Shown here piece after piece: positions 15,295-23,769 of a stretch of DNA of 64,000 nucleotides. The translations under genes were made by a program, and so were the position numbers. Source of the stretch: Rhodococcus sp. RD6.2 (GTDB lineage Bacteria > Actinomycetota > Actinomycetes > Mycobacteriales > Mycobacteriaceae). The stretch lies in NCBI RefSeq assembly GCF_001040705.1, contig NZ_CVQP01000006.1:673760-737759 (forward strand), given 5' to 3'. Every line of letters begins with the position of its first letter. Within the stretch, counting starts at the first letter, position 1. The notes beneath the pieces were generated by a model. That model worked only from the letters and a program-made list of their open reading frames with translations. It made no database searches and was not told where the DNA came from.

Positions 15295-18024
15295 GTGAGC
15301 CCGACGACGTCCCCCTCATCCGACACCACACCCGCAGGCACCGGCGACAAGCCGACGTTGCTGCTCCTCGACGGGCACTCGCTGGCATACCGCGCGTTCT
15401 TCGCGCTGCCCGCCGAGAACTTCAAGACCCACAGCGGGCAGACCACGAATGCCGTGTACGGGTTCACGTCGATGCTCATCAACCTGCTGCGCGACGAGCA
15501 GCCGACGCACGTCGCCGCCGCGTTCGACGTGTCCAGGCAGACGTTCCGCGCCGAGGCGTTCCCCGAGTACAAGGCGAACCGCAGCGCGACACCGGACGAG
15601 TTCAAGGGTCAGGTCGAGATCACCAAGGAGGTGCTCGGCGCGATGGGCATCCCGGTGATGGCCGAGGCCGGGTTCGAGGCCGACGACATCATCGCCACGC
15701 TCACCACCCAGGCCACGGCCGAGGGATTCCGGGTGCTGGTGTGCACCGGTGACCGGGACGCGCTGCAGCTCGTCACCGACGACGTGACGGTGCTGTACCC
15801 CCGCAAGGGCGTATCCGACCTGACCCGGTTCACCCCGGCCGCCGTCGAGGAGAAGTACGGCCTCACCCCGCGGCAGTACCCCGACTACGCGGCGCTGCGC
15901 GGTGATCCGTCCGACAACCTGCCCGGTATCCCGGGCGTGGGGGAGAAGACGGCCGCGAAGTGGATCCGCGAGTTCGGCTCGTTCACCGAGCTGGTGGACC
16001 GAGTCGACGAGGTGCGCGGCAAGGTCGGCGACTCGCTGCGCGCCAATCTGGCGGCGGTGGTGATGAACCGTCAGCTCACCGAGATGGTGCGGGACGTGCC
16101 GCTGCCGTACACCCCGGACCAGCTCGCGCTCGCGCCGTGGGACCGCGACCGGATCCATTCGCTGTTCGACGACCTCGAGTTCCGGGTCTTGCGGGACCGG
16201 CTCTTCGACACGCTGTCGTCGGCCGAACCCGAAGCCGAGGAGGGCTTCGAGGTGCGCGGTGGCCCCCTTGCGCCCGGCGAGGTCGGCGCCTGGCTCGCCG
16301 CGCACGTCCGCGACGGCGCCCGTGCGGCGCTGGCCGTCGTCGGCCCCGGCAGCCCGTTCGGCGGCGATGCGACGTCCGTCGCGATCGCCGCCGCGGACGG
16401 CGAGGGCGCGTACATCGTGACCGCGACGGTCACCGAGGACGACGAGAACGAGCTCGCCGCCTGGCTGGCCGACGCCGCCGCGCCCAAGGCGCTGCACGAA
16501 GCCAAGTCGGCCATCCACGCGCTGCGCGGCCGGGGCTGGACGCTGCGCGGTCTCACCAGCGACACCGCGCTGGCGGCCTACCTGGTGCGGCCCGGCCAGC
16601 GCACGTTCAACCTCGACGACCTGTCCTTGCGGTACCTCAAGCGAGAGTTGCGTGTCGAGGACTCCGGTGACGCGCAGCTCTCGCTCCTCGACGCCGAGGA
16701 CGAACTCGAGTCGAAGGCCGCGGAATCCGAGATCCTGCGTGCTCGCGCCGTCCTCGACCTCGCCGACGCCTTCGACACCGAACTGGCGGCCATCGAGTCG
16801 GCCCGACTGCTGACCGACCTGGAGTTGCCGCTGCTCGAGGTGCTCGCCGAGGTCGAAGCCGCAGGCATCGCCGTCGACACCGACCACCTGGACGAGCTCC
16901 AGTCGACGTTCGCGGCCCGCGTGGCGGACGCCGCGAACGCCGCCTACGAGGTGATCGGTGAACAGATCAACCTCGGCTCACCGAAACAGTTGCAGGTGGT
17001 CCTGTTCGACAAACTCGACATGCCGAAGACCAAGAAGACGAAGACGGGGTACACCACCGACGCCGCGGCTCTGGAGTCGCTGTTCGAGAAGACGCAGCAT
17101 CCGTTCCTCGAGCACCTGCTCGCGCACCGCGACGCCACCCGACTCAAGATCACCGTCGACGGTCTGCTCAAGTCGGTTGCCGATGACGGCCGTATCCACA
17201 CCACCTTCAACCAGACCGTCGCCGCGACGGGCAGGCTCTCGTCGACCGAGCCGAACCTGCAGAACATCCCGGTCCGCACCGATGCCGGCCGCCAGATCCG
17301 CGACGCATTCGTCGTGGGCGCCGGTTCCGAGTCGCTGATGACCGCCGACTACAGCCAGATCGAGATGCGGATCATGGCGCACCTGTCGAAGGACGAGGGG
17401 CTGATCGAGGCGTTCAACACCGGCGAGGACCTGCACAGCTTCGTCGGGTCGCGGGCGTTCGGTGTGCCGATCGAGGAGGTCACCCCCGAACTGCGTCGCC
17501 GCGTGAAGGCGATGTCGTACGGCCTGGCCTACGGGCTCAGCGCCTACGGGCTCGCGGCTCAGCTCAAGATCTCCACCGAGGAGGCGAAGGAGCAGATGGA
17601 CGCCTACTTCGCCCGGTTCGGCGGCGTGCGCGACTACCTGCACGAGGTGGTGGAGAAGGCCCGCAAGGACGGCTACACGTCCACCCTGTACGGGCGGCGC
17701 CGCTACCTTCCGGACCTGAACTCCGACAACAGGCAGCGCCGGGAGGTCGCCGAACGCGCGGCACTGAACGCACCCATCCAGGGCACCGCCGCCGACATCA
17801 TCAAGGTCGCGATGATCGACGTCCAGGCGGCGTTGACCGACTCCGGTCTGCGGTCCCGGATGCTGCTCCAGGTGCACGACGAACTGGTACTCGAGATCGC
17901 CTCCGACGAGCGGGACGCCGTCGAGGCCCTCGTGCGGGAGAAGATGGCGGGCGCCATCGAACTGTCCGTGCCGCTCGACGTCTCCGTCGGAGTCGGTCGC
18001 AGCTGGGATGCGGCGGCTCACTGA
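15295..18024 (+). CDS. polA: DNA polymerase I
   Basis: This 909-residue protein has three regions. The N-terminal 5'-3' exonuclease occupies about residues 18-310 (LLLDGHSLAYRAFF, FEADDIIATL, GDRDALQL, GIPGVGEKTA). A degenerate 3'-5' exonuclease region spans about 315-520 and lacks the expected catalytic acidic residues. The polymerase domain holds TADYSQIEMRIMAHLS, RRVKAMSYGLAYG and LLQVHDELVLE. The residue matching E. coli F762 is Tyr (Y742 here), as in mycobacterial Pol I. GTG 15295 matches the mycobacterial length; GTG 15244 overlaps livF and adds 17 residues. It fills repair gaps and processes Okazaki fragments. Confidence 0.96.
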   Translation: MSPTTSPSSDTTPAGTGDKPTLLLLDGHSLAYRAFFALPAENFKTHSGQTTNAVYGFTSMLINLLRDEQPTHVAAAFDVSRQTFRAEAFPEYKANRSATPDEFKGQVEITKEVLGAMGIPVMAEAGFEADDIIATLTTQATAEGFRVLVCTGDRDALQLVTDDVTVLYPRKGVSDLTRFTPAAVEEKYGLTPRQYPDYAALRGDPSDNLPGIPGVGEKTAAKWIREFGSFTELVDRVDEVRGKVGDSLRANLAAVVMNRQLTEMVRDVPLPYTPDQLALAPWDRDRIHSLFDDLEFRVLRDRLFDTLSSAEPEAEEGFEVRGGPLAPGEVGAWLAAHVRDGARAALAVVGPGSPFGGDATSVAIAAADGEGAYIVTATVTEDDENELAAWLADAAAPKALHEAKSAIHALRGRGWTLRGLTSDTALAAYLVRPGQRTFNLDDLSLRYLKRELRVEDSGDAQLSLLDAEDELESKAAESEILRARAVLDLADAFDTELAAIESARLLTDLELPLLEVLAEVEAAGIAVDTDHLDELQSTFAARVADAANAAYEVIGEQINLGSPKQLQVVLFDKLDMPKTKKTKTGYTTDAAALESLFEKTQHPFLEHLLAHRDATRLKITVDGLLKSVADDGRIHTTFNQTVAATGRLSSTEPNLQNIPVRTDAGRQIRDAFVVGAGSESLMTADYSQIEMRIMAHLSKDEGLIEAFNTGEDLHSFVGSRAFGVPIEEVTPELRRRVKAMSYGLAYGLSAYGLAAQLKISTEEAKEQMDAYFARFGGVRDYLHEVVEKARKDGYTSTLYGRRRYLPDLNSDNRQRREVAERAALNAPIQGTAADIIKVAMIDVQAALTDSGLRSRMLLQVHDELVLEIASDERDAVEALVREKMAGAIELSVPLDVSVGVGRSWDAAAH

Positions 18025-18797
18025 TGGGTGTCCTGGTCTGCTTCCACGCTCACCCCGACGACGAGGTGTTCATCACCGGCGGGGTGATCCGTCAGGCGTC
18101 CGACGCCGGGCACCGCGTCGTGCTCGTCACCGCGACCGACGGCGCCCTCGGTGAGGTTCCGGACGGGCTGCTCGCGCCCGGTGAGAGCCTGGCCCGCCGC
18201 CGCCTCGCGGAACTCGAGGCGTCGGCCGCGGCGCTCGGCGTGCATCGGGTGGTGCCGCTGCACTACCGGGACTCCGGAATGGCGGGCACGGACGACAACA
18301 CCCACCCGGATGCGTTCTGCAACGTCGATGTCGAGGTCGCGGCGGGGCGCCTGGCGGAGGTGCTCACAGCCGAGAACGCGGACGTCGTCACGATCTATGA
18401 CGAGAACGGCGGCTACGGGCACCCCGACCACATCCAGGTGCACCGGGTCGGCGTTCGGGCGACCGAACTCGCGGGCGTGGAGCGGGTGTACGAGGCGGCC
18501 GTCAACCGGGACCACATGAAGCGGATGATCGCGGCGAACCCGGCCTGGTCGGACGGTGCGCAGCCGCCGGATGTCGACGCCCTCGGCCTGCCCGAGGACC
18601 AGATCACGACGGTCGTGGACGTCACCGGTCACGTCGAGGCGAAGCGGGCGGCGATGGTCGCGCACGCCACCCAGGTCGGTGACTTCGGTCCCTTCCTCGA
18701 GCTGCCGGGGAAGCTGCTGGCCGCCGCGTTCGGAACCGAGTGGTTCCGTCGGCGCGGGGTGCCCGACGGAACCAGCGAATCGGCGTTGGCGCTGTAG
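18024..18797 (+). CDS. PIG-L family deacetylase (MshB/Mca-like zinc amidase)
   Basis: This 257-residue protein begins MGVLVCFHAHPDDEVFITGG, the AHPDDE zinc motif of LmbE/PIG-L deacetylases. A second zinc-site motif, GGYGHPDHIQVHRVG, lies near residues 130-145. Family members remove acetyl groups from GlcNAc-linked substrates, for example in mycothiol synthesis, or cleave mycothiol conjugates. Which one applies here is not certain. The ATG overlaps the polA stop (TGATG), so it is translationally coupled to polA. Confidence 0.87.
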   Translation: MGVLVCFHAHPDDEVFITGGVIRQASDAGHRVVLVTATDGALGEVPDGLLAPGESLARRRLAELEASAAALGVHRVVPLHYRDSGMAGTDDNTHPDAFCNVDVEVAAGRLAEVLTAENADVVTIYDENGGYGHPDHIQVHRVGVRATELAGVERVYEAAVNRDHMKRMIAANPAWSDGAQPPDVDALGLPEDQITTVVDVTGHVEAKRAAMVAHATQVGDFGPFLELPGKLLAAAFGTEWFRRRGVPDGTSESALAL

Positions 18798-18824
18798 CGC
18801 CGGGCCGGCACAGCCGACCCGGCG
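18798..18824. terminator. Hairpin between convergent deacetylase and thioredoxin genes
   Basis: CGCCGGG pairs with CCCGGCG, and an inner GGC-ACA-GCC extends the structure. It lies directly after the deacetylase stop (18797) and before the thioredoxin stop (18831), so it may end both transcripts. There is no T-run. Confidence 0.45.
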
Positions 18825-18830
18825 ACATCG

Positions 18831-19196
18831 CTACGCCTCCTGCTGGGCCTCGATCTGCTTGCGGACCTCGTCCATGTCGAGGGCCTTGACCTGCGTCACC
18901 AGGTCCTCGAGTGCGGCCGCGGGCAGGGCGCCCGGCTGGGAGAACACGAGGATGCCCTCGCGGAACGCCATGATCGTCGGGATCGACCGGATGTTCGCGG
19001 CCGCGGCGAGGCCCTGCTCGGCCTCGGTGTCGACCTTGCCGTGCACCACGTCGGGATGCGACTCGGAAGACGATTCGAAGGTCGGGGCGAACTGGCGGCA
19101 CGGGCCGCACCACGAGGCCCAGAAATCGACCAGAACGACGTCGTTGCCGGTCACGATCTCGTCGAAGTTCTGCTGGGTCAGGGTCTGGGTGGCCAT
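18831..19196 (-). CDS. Thioredoxin
   Basis: This 121-residue protein has the redox site WCGPC at residues 29-33 (VLVDFWASWCGPCRQFAP), the cis-Pro loop NIRSIPTIMAFREG, and a C-terminal helix slightly longer than in E. coli Trx. It would reduce cytoplasmic protein disulfides using thioredoxin reductase; no reductase is nearby. ATG at 19196 has GAGAGGA upstream. It is probably a secondary thioredoxin, because the main trxA in this order usually sits beside trxB near the origin. Confidence 0.93.
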   Translation of the reverse strand: MATQTLTQQNFDEIVTGNDVVLVDFWASWCGPCRQFAPTFESSSESHPDVVHGKVDTEAEQGLAAAANIRSIPTIMAFREGILVFSQPGALPAAALEDLVTQVKALDMDEVRKQIEAQQEA

Positions 19197-19331
19197 TCGA
19201 ATCCTCTCGCCGCCGGCGGGTACCGGGCTCGGTGCAGCCTCGTGGCTGCTGTTGCGTCGTTCAACACGCCGTCGCCGCCGATTCTTCCCGACCGTCCTCG
19301 TGTGGTCACACCGGGCGCCGCGCCGCCGCGG

Positions 19332-19844
19332 TCAGGAGATGAGCCACTCACGCCTCGCGTCGCCGTCCCAGCGGCGCACACCCGCGGCCTTCCCCGTCGT
19401 GTGCGCGGGGCTGACCAGGTTCACGGCGGGGCCGATCTCGTCGGAGAACACGCGCCGCGCGAGCGTGATGTGCGGGGTCCAGTCGCCCGGATGGATGTGG
19501 GAGGGAACTCCCGGGCATCCGTGTAGCACCCGAAAAATGCTGCGCTGCAAAGCCAGCAGTCCGGCAGTTGGAATCACCAGGTACGCCAGGGTCTTTCGGT
19601 GCCCCCCGAACACGACCAGGCCGCCGAGTGAGATTCGCAGGTCCGGCGGCGACAACTGCTGTTGCAGTAGCAGTTCGGTTTCCGGGTCGATGTGCTGCGC
19701 GACCGCCAGGGTCACGTGCGGGCGATTCGTCGACTTGCGGACGATGTCCTGACTGGGCAGTGCGGCGTCGGACAGGCGCCGCCACTCCCGTCGGACGGCA
19801 GTGTCGAGGGCGGAGTCGAGCAGCAGTTCAACGGACTGCACCAT
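19332..19844 (-). CDS. 2H phosphoesterase (2'-5' RNA ligase / CPDase-like)
   Basis: This 170-residue protein has the two H-x-T-L motifs that define the family: RPHVTLAVAQ at residues 42-51 and TPHITLARR at 124-131, spaced as in LigT/ThpR. Family members act on 2',3'-cyclic or 2'-5' phosphodiesters, and the substrate here is unknown. ATG 19844 lies only 19 bases from the divergent dehydrogenase start. No Shine-Dalgarno is present, and a -10-like AATCAT ends eight bases upstream, so it is probably leaderless. Confidence 0.85.
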   Translation of the reverse strand: MVQSVELLLDSALDTAVRREWRRLSDAALPSQDIVRKSTNRPHVTLAVAQHIDPETELLLQQQLSPPDLRISLGGLVVFGGHRKTLAYLVIPTAGLLALQRSIFRVLHGCPGVPSHIHPGDWTPHITLARRVFSDEIGPAVNLVSPAHTTGKAAGVRRWDGDARREWLIS

Positions 19845-19850
19845 GCTGAG

Positions 19851-19859
19851 CAATGATTG
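19851..19859. promoter_or_regulatory. Symmetric bidirectional -10 element
   Basis: CAATGATTG is its own reverse complement apart from the central base. On the plus strand AATGAT ends six bases before the GTG at 19864. On the minus strand AATCAT ends eight bases before the ATG at 19844. The key -11 A and -7 T of both hexamers are the same two base pairs (19853 and 19857). One element could therefore start two leaderless transcripts. Confidence 0.5.
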
Positions 19860-19863
19860 TCGG

Positions 19864-20979
19864 GTGACCCCACCGAGCGCAACGACCCCCGATTCCGGGC
19901 GAGCCCCCACGCCGCTGCGACTGGGCCTGCTGGTCGGAGACGGGATCGGCCACGAAATCGTCCCCGCCACGCGGCGAGTCGTCGACACCGCCGTGGCCGC
20001 GGTCGGACACGAGCCGATCGACTGGGTCCTGCTGCCGATCGGATTCGACGCGATCGACAGTCACGGCACGCCGATCCCGGACGAGACCCTGACGGCGCTG
20101 GAGGGGCTGGCCGGCTGGGTGCTCGGTCCCCACGACAGCGCGGCGTACCCCGAACCCTTCCGTGGGGACCTCACTCCCGGTGGTGTGATCCGGAAGCGAT
20201 TCGACCTGTTCGCCAACATCCGGCCTGCTCGCGCCCACGCCGGTGTCCGGTCCACGGTCCCCGACATGGACCTGGTGATCGTGCGGGAGAACACCGAGGG
20301 GTTCTATGCGGACCGGAACATGCACACCGGCAGCGGCGAGTTCATGCCGACGCCGGACGTCGCGATGGCGGTCGCGGTGTTCACTCGGCGGGCTTGTGAA
20401 CGCATCGCCCACACGGCGTGTCGCCTCGCCACGCAGCGCCGGGGGCGCGTCACCGTCGTCCACAAGACCAACGTGCTGCCCCTGACGACCGGACTGTTCC
20501 TCGACGCCGTCACAGATGTCGCCGCCGGCTATCCGGGAATCCGGGTCGACGCCGAACACGTCGACGCGATGGCCGCGCACCTCGTGCGCCGCGGCGGCGA
20601 CTTCGACGTCGTCGTCACCGAGAACATGTTCGGCGACATCCTGTCCGATCTGGCAGGCGAACTCTCCGGTTCGCTCGGTACGGCGCCGTCCCTCAACGCG
20701 TCGGAGACCCAGGCGATGGCGCAGGCCGCCCACGGCGCCGCACCGGACATCGCGGGCCGCAATCGAGCCAACCCGACGGCACTGATGCTGTCGGCGGCGA
20801 TGCTGCTCGATTGGCTGTCCGACCGTCGCGGCGAGGTCGGGCTCACTCGCGCCGCCGACCGCATTCGACGCGCCGTGGCTGACACCTTGGCCGCCGGAGT
20901 CGCGACGGCCGATCTCGGCGGGCTGGCGTCGACCGCCGAATTCACGGAAACGGTGGGGGCGCGAATCCTGCGCCGGTGA
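19864..20979 (+). CDS. Isocitrate/isopropylmalate dehydrogenase family protein
   Basis: This 371-residue beta-decarboxylating dehydrogenase shows GLLVGDGIGHEIVPA near residue 20, the substrate-binding Arg region DLFANIRPARA, the active-site Tyr in RENTEGFYADRN, the Lys in VVHKTNVL, and the metal-binding Asp in VTENMFGDILSDLAGEL. The sequence fits the isopropylmalate/tartrate/homoisocitrate group. No leuC/leuD genes are nearby, so I do not call it leuB. GTG 19864 is favoured by a -10 six bases upstream. Confidence 0.87.
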   Translation: MTPPSATTPDSGRAPTPLRLGLLVGDGIGHEIVPATRRVVDTAVAAVGHEPIDWVLLPIGFDAIDSHGTPIPDETLTALEGLAGWVLGPHDSAAYPEPFRGDLTPGGVIRKRFDLFANIRPARAHAGVRSTVPDMDLVIVRENTEGFYADRNMHTGSGEFMPTPDVAMAVAVFTRRACERIAHTACRLATQRRGRVTVVHKTNVLPLTTGLFLDAVTDVAAGYPGIRVDAEHVDAMAAHLVRRGGDFDVVVTENMFGDILSDLAGELSGSLGTAPSLNASETQAMAQAAHGAAPDIAGRNRANPTALMLSAAMLLDWLSDRRGEVGLTRAADRIRRAVADTLAAGVATADLGGLASTAEFTETVGARILRR

Positions 20980-21004
20980 CTCGGCTGCCAGTACGCTGCG
21001 AAGG

Positions 21005-21928
21005 GTGCGACTCTTGCCGGTCGAAGTTGCGAGGTGGGTGCGTCGACCATCCAGGCGTGTCCGGCTTTTCGGTGTGCTGGCCGCGGTGACCCTTGCGGCC
21101 TCGGCCTGTGTCCACAACAGTGAGGGCCTCGTTCCGCCCGACACCGTTCACGTCGACCGCGTCGACGAGATCGCCGCGACGCTGCCGCCCGCCGTCGCGG
21201 ATTCGGGGCGGCTCCGGATCGGCGTCAACGTGCCCTACGCGCCCAACGAGTTCAAGGACGAGAACGGCGAGATCGTCGGTTTCGACGTGGACCTGATGGA
21301 TGCGGTCGCCTCCGTGCTCGGGTTGCGAGCCGAGTTCAACCAGGCCGACTTCGACAAGATCATCCCGGCCGTCCAGGCAGGCACCTTCGACCTCGGCATG
21401 TCGTCGTTCACGGACACCGTGGAACGCCAGCAGTCGGTGGACTTCGTCGACTACTACCAGGCGGGTGTGCAGTGGGCGCAGCGCACCGGTGAGCCGGTGG
21501 ATCCCAACAACGCCTGCGGGCTGCGCGTCGGGGTGCAGACGACCACCTACGAGGACATCGACGAGGTTCCGGCGAAGAGCGACGCCTGCGTCGCGGCAGG
21601 CAAGGATCCGATCGTCAAGGTCAAGTACGACAGCCAGGATGACGTCTCCAACGCGCTGATCCTCGGCCGCATCGATGCGATGTCGGCGGACTCACCCGTC
21701 ACTGCCTACGCGATCAAGCGCAGTGGCGGCAGGCTCGAGGACGCGGGCGACATCTTCGACTCGGCACCGTACGGGTGGCCGCTGAAGAAGGGCTCACCGC
21801 TGGCCCCGGCATTGATGGCGGCACTGCAACACCTCATCGACACCGGCGCGTACCAGCAGATCGCCGACAACTGGGGCGTCGGTGAGGGAACCGTGACCAC
21901 TGCGCAGTTCAACGGCGCGACGAGCTGA
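21005..21928 (+). CDS. Polar amino acid ABC transporter substrate-binding lipoprotein
   Basis: This 307-residue protein has an N-terminal basic stretch, a hydrophobic core and lipobox LAASAC near residue 35. The SBP_bac_3 fold follows: LRIGVNVPYAPNEFKDENG, IVGFDVDLMDAVASVLG, and KIIPAVQAGTFDLGMSSFT, the usual glutamine/histidine-binding signature. Two further cysteines (NNACGLRVG, KSDACVAAG) could form a disulfide. The start is GTG. It heads a three-gene unit with a permease (26-base gap) and an ATPase, forming a complete polar amino acid importer. Confidence 0.9.
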   Translation: MRLLPVEVARWVRRPSRRVRLFGVLAAVTLAASACVHNSEGLVPPDTVHVDRVDEIAATLPPAVADSGRLRIGVNVPYAPNEFKDENGEIVGFDVDLMDAVASVLGLRAEFNQADFDKIIPAVQAGTFDLGMSSFTDTVERQQSVDFVDYYQAGVQWAQRTGEPVDPNNACGLRVGVQTTTYEDIDEVPAKSDACVAAGKDPIVKVKYDSQDDVSNALILGRIDAMSADSPVTAYAIKRSGGRLEDAGDIFDSAPYGWPLKKGSPLAPALMAALQHLIDTGAYQQIADNWGVGEGTVTTAQFNGATS

Positions 21929-21954
21929 CACCACACGACCGGAAGGTGGACGCG

Positions 21955-22902
21955 ATGGCGCAGGAAACGGTGTCCGAGCACACGGACGAACCCGAACCGA
22001 TCCAGGCGGTGCCGCTTCGTCACCCCGGTCGCTGGATCGCGGGCACGGTCGTCGTGGTGCTCGCCGCACTCTTCATATACGGCGCCGCCACCAATGAGGC
22101 ATTCGCGTGGGACGTGTACGGGCAGTATCTCTTCGACGCGCGGATCACCGAAGGCGCGGTACGGACCATAGAGCTGACGGTCCTCTCCATGATCATCGCG
22201 GTGGTCCTCGGTGTCGTCCTCGCCGTGATGCGACTGTCACCGAACCCGGTGCTGAAAACGGCCGCCTGGCTGTATCTCTGGATCTTCCGCGGCACGCCCG
22301 TGTACGTGCAGTTGGTGTTCTGGGGTCTGTTCCCGGCCATCTATCAGACCGTGTTCCTCGGCATCCCGTTCGGGCCGCAGTTCGTGGAGTTCAACCTCCA
22401 GGACCTGCAGGCGCCGTTCCTGTTCGCGGTGATCGGGCTGGGACTCAACGAAGCCGCGTACATGGCCGAGATCGTCCGTGCCGGTGTCGGTTCCGTCAAC
22501 GAGGGTCAGGTCGAGGCGTCCACGGCGCTCGGAATGTCGTGGTCGCAGACGATGCGCCGCACGGTCCTGCCTCAGGCGATGCGGGTGATCATCCCGCCGA
22601 CCGGCAACGAGCTGATCAGCATGCTGAAAACCACGTCACTCGTCCTGGCGGTGCCGTACACCGGCGAACTGTACGGCCGGGCGCGTGACATCTCGGGAGC
22701 CAACTTCCAACCGATCCCGCTGCTCCTCGTCGCGGCGACCTGGTACCTGGTGATCACCAGCATTCTGATGATCGGGCAGTTCTACCTGGAGCGGCACTAC
22801 TCGAAGGGGTTGTCGCGGGTGCTGACGGCCCGGCAACTTCAGGCACTCGCCGACGCCCAGAACAAACCGCCGACGGGTCCTGCCGGCGGACAGGGAGGAT
22901 GA
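21955..22902 (+). CDS. Polar amino acid ABC transporter permease (HisM/GlnP family)
   Basis: This 315-residue permease has about five membrane spans. The family signature runs ITEGAVRTIELTVLSMIIAV, then IFRGTPVYVQLVFWGL. The EAA loop is EASTALGMSWSQTMRRTVLP, and the end LERHYSKGLSRVL is typical. One permease gene is present, so it probably homodimerises. I chose ATG 21955 because GGAAGG lies eight bases upstream; GTG 21946 is an alternative. A short hydrophilic tail ends GPAGGQGG. Confidence 0.92.
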   Translation: MAQETVSEHTDEPEPIQAVPLRHPGRWIAGTVVVVLAALFIYGAATNEAFAWDVYGQYLFDARITEGAVRTIELTVLSMIIAVVLGVVLAVMRLSPNPVLKTAAWLYLWIFRGTPVYVQLVFWGLFPAIYQTVFLGIPFGPQFVEFNLQDLQAPFLFAVIGLGLNEAAYMAEIVRAGVGSVNEGQVEASTALGMSWSQTMRRTVLPQAMRVIIPPTGNELISMLKTTSLVLAVPYTGELYGRARDISGANFQPIPLLLVAATWYLVITSILMIGQFYLERHYSKGLSRVLTARQLQALADAQNKPPTGPAGGQGG

Positions 22903-22905
22903 CCG

Positions 22906-23682
22906 ATGACTGCTTCGTCGACGACTCCGATGGTCAAGGCAGACCGAGTCTGCAAGAGCTACGGCGCGCTCAAGGTGCTGCGCGGAGTGACACTCGAAAT
23001 CGACCGAGGGCAGGTGCTCTGCCTCGTCGGGCCGTCGGGGTCCGGCAAGTCGACGTTCCTGCGGTGTATCAACCACCTCGAACAGGTCAGCGCGGGCAGG
23101 CTTTACGTCGACGGCGACCTCGTCGGCTACCAGGAGAAGAATGGCAAGCTCTACGAACTGCACCCGCGGGCCGCGGCGAAGCAGCGCCGCGACATCGGCA
23201 TGGTGTTCCAGCACTTCAACCTCTTCCCGCACCGCACCGCACTCGAGAACGTCGTCGAGGCGCCCACTCTGGTGAAGAAGGCCAAGCGCAAGGACGCGGT
23301 GACGCGCGCGATGGATCTGCTCGACCAGGTCGGGCTCGCCGAGAAGGCCGATGCGTACCCGGCGCAACTGTCGGGCGGCCAGCAGCAGCGCGTCGCCATC
23401 GCCCGGGCCCTCGCGATGGACCCGAAGTTGATGCTGTTCGACGAACCGACGTCCGCGCTCGATCCGGAGCTCGTCGGTGAGGTGCTCAACGTCATGCAGA
23501 ACCTCGCCAAGGAGGGTATGACGATGGTCGTCGTGACCCACGAGATGGGCTTCGCCCGCGAGGTCGCCGACCAGCTGGTGTTCATGGACGGCGGCGTCGT
23601 GGTGGAGTCGGGGGAGCCCCACGCGCTGCTCGCCAACCCGCAGCACGAGCGCACGAAGGCCTTCCTCTCGAAGCTCCTGTGA
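22906..23682 (+). CDS. Polar amino acid ABC transporter ATPase (GlnQ/HisP family)
   Basis: This 258-residue ABC ATPase has Walker [16 protein letters not shown] near residues 43-52, Q-loop [19 protein letters not shown], signature [15 protein letters not shown], Walker [16 protein letters not shown], and switch His in [14 protein letters not shown]. An insert of about 20 residues ([20 protein letters not shown]) between Walker A and the Q-loop is typical of some actinobacterial members. It starts four bases after the permease stop, so the genes form one operon. Confidence 0.94.
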   Translation: MTASSTTPMVKADRVCKSYGALKVLRGVTLEIDRGQVLCLVGPSGSGKSTFLRCINHLEQVSAGRLYVDGDLVGYQEKNGKLYELHPRAAAKQRRDIGMVFQHFNLFPHRTALENVVEAPTLVKKAKRKDAVTRAMDLLDQVGLAEKADAYPAQLSGGQQQRVAIARALAMDPKLMLFDEPTSALDPELVGEVLNVMQNLAKEGMTMVVVTHEMGFAREVADQLVFMDGGVVVESGEPHALLANPQHERTKAFLSKLL

Positions 23683-23698
23683 CCGGCCTGCCCCCGAT

Positions 23699-23721
23699 TG
23701 ACCGAACGTCACATTCGGTCA
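23699..23721 (+). terminator. Hairpin after the amino acid ABC operon
   Basis: TGACCGAA and TTCGGTCA form a perfect eight-base stem with a seven-base loop, 17 bases after the ATPase stop. It may end the ABC operon transcript. It could instead be part of the control region of the SPFH gene at 23770. Confidence 0.45.
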
Positions 23722-23726
23722 GTGTC

Positions 23727-23749
23727 AGTGATACCTTGGTGATATCACT
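23727..23749. promoter_or_regulatory. Inverted repeat operator candidate upstream of the SPFH gene
   Basis: AGTGATA and TATCACT are separated by nine bases. The right half lies within the perfect 10-base palindrome GTGATATCAC. The element is 21-43 bases before the SPFH start codon, where a repressor would block transcription. The ribbon-helix-helix protein encoded behind the SPFH gene is a plausible binder (inference). Confidence 0.45.
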
Positions 23750-23769
23750 TCGATAGCAAGGTTGGTGCA

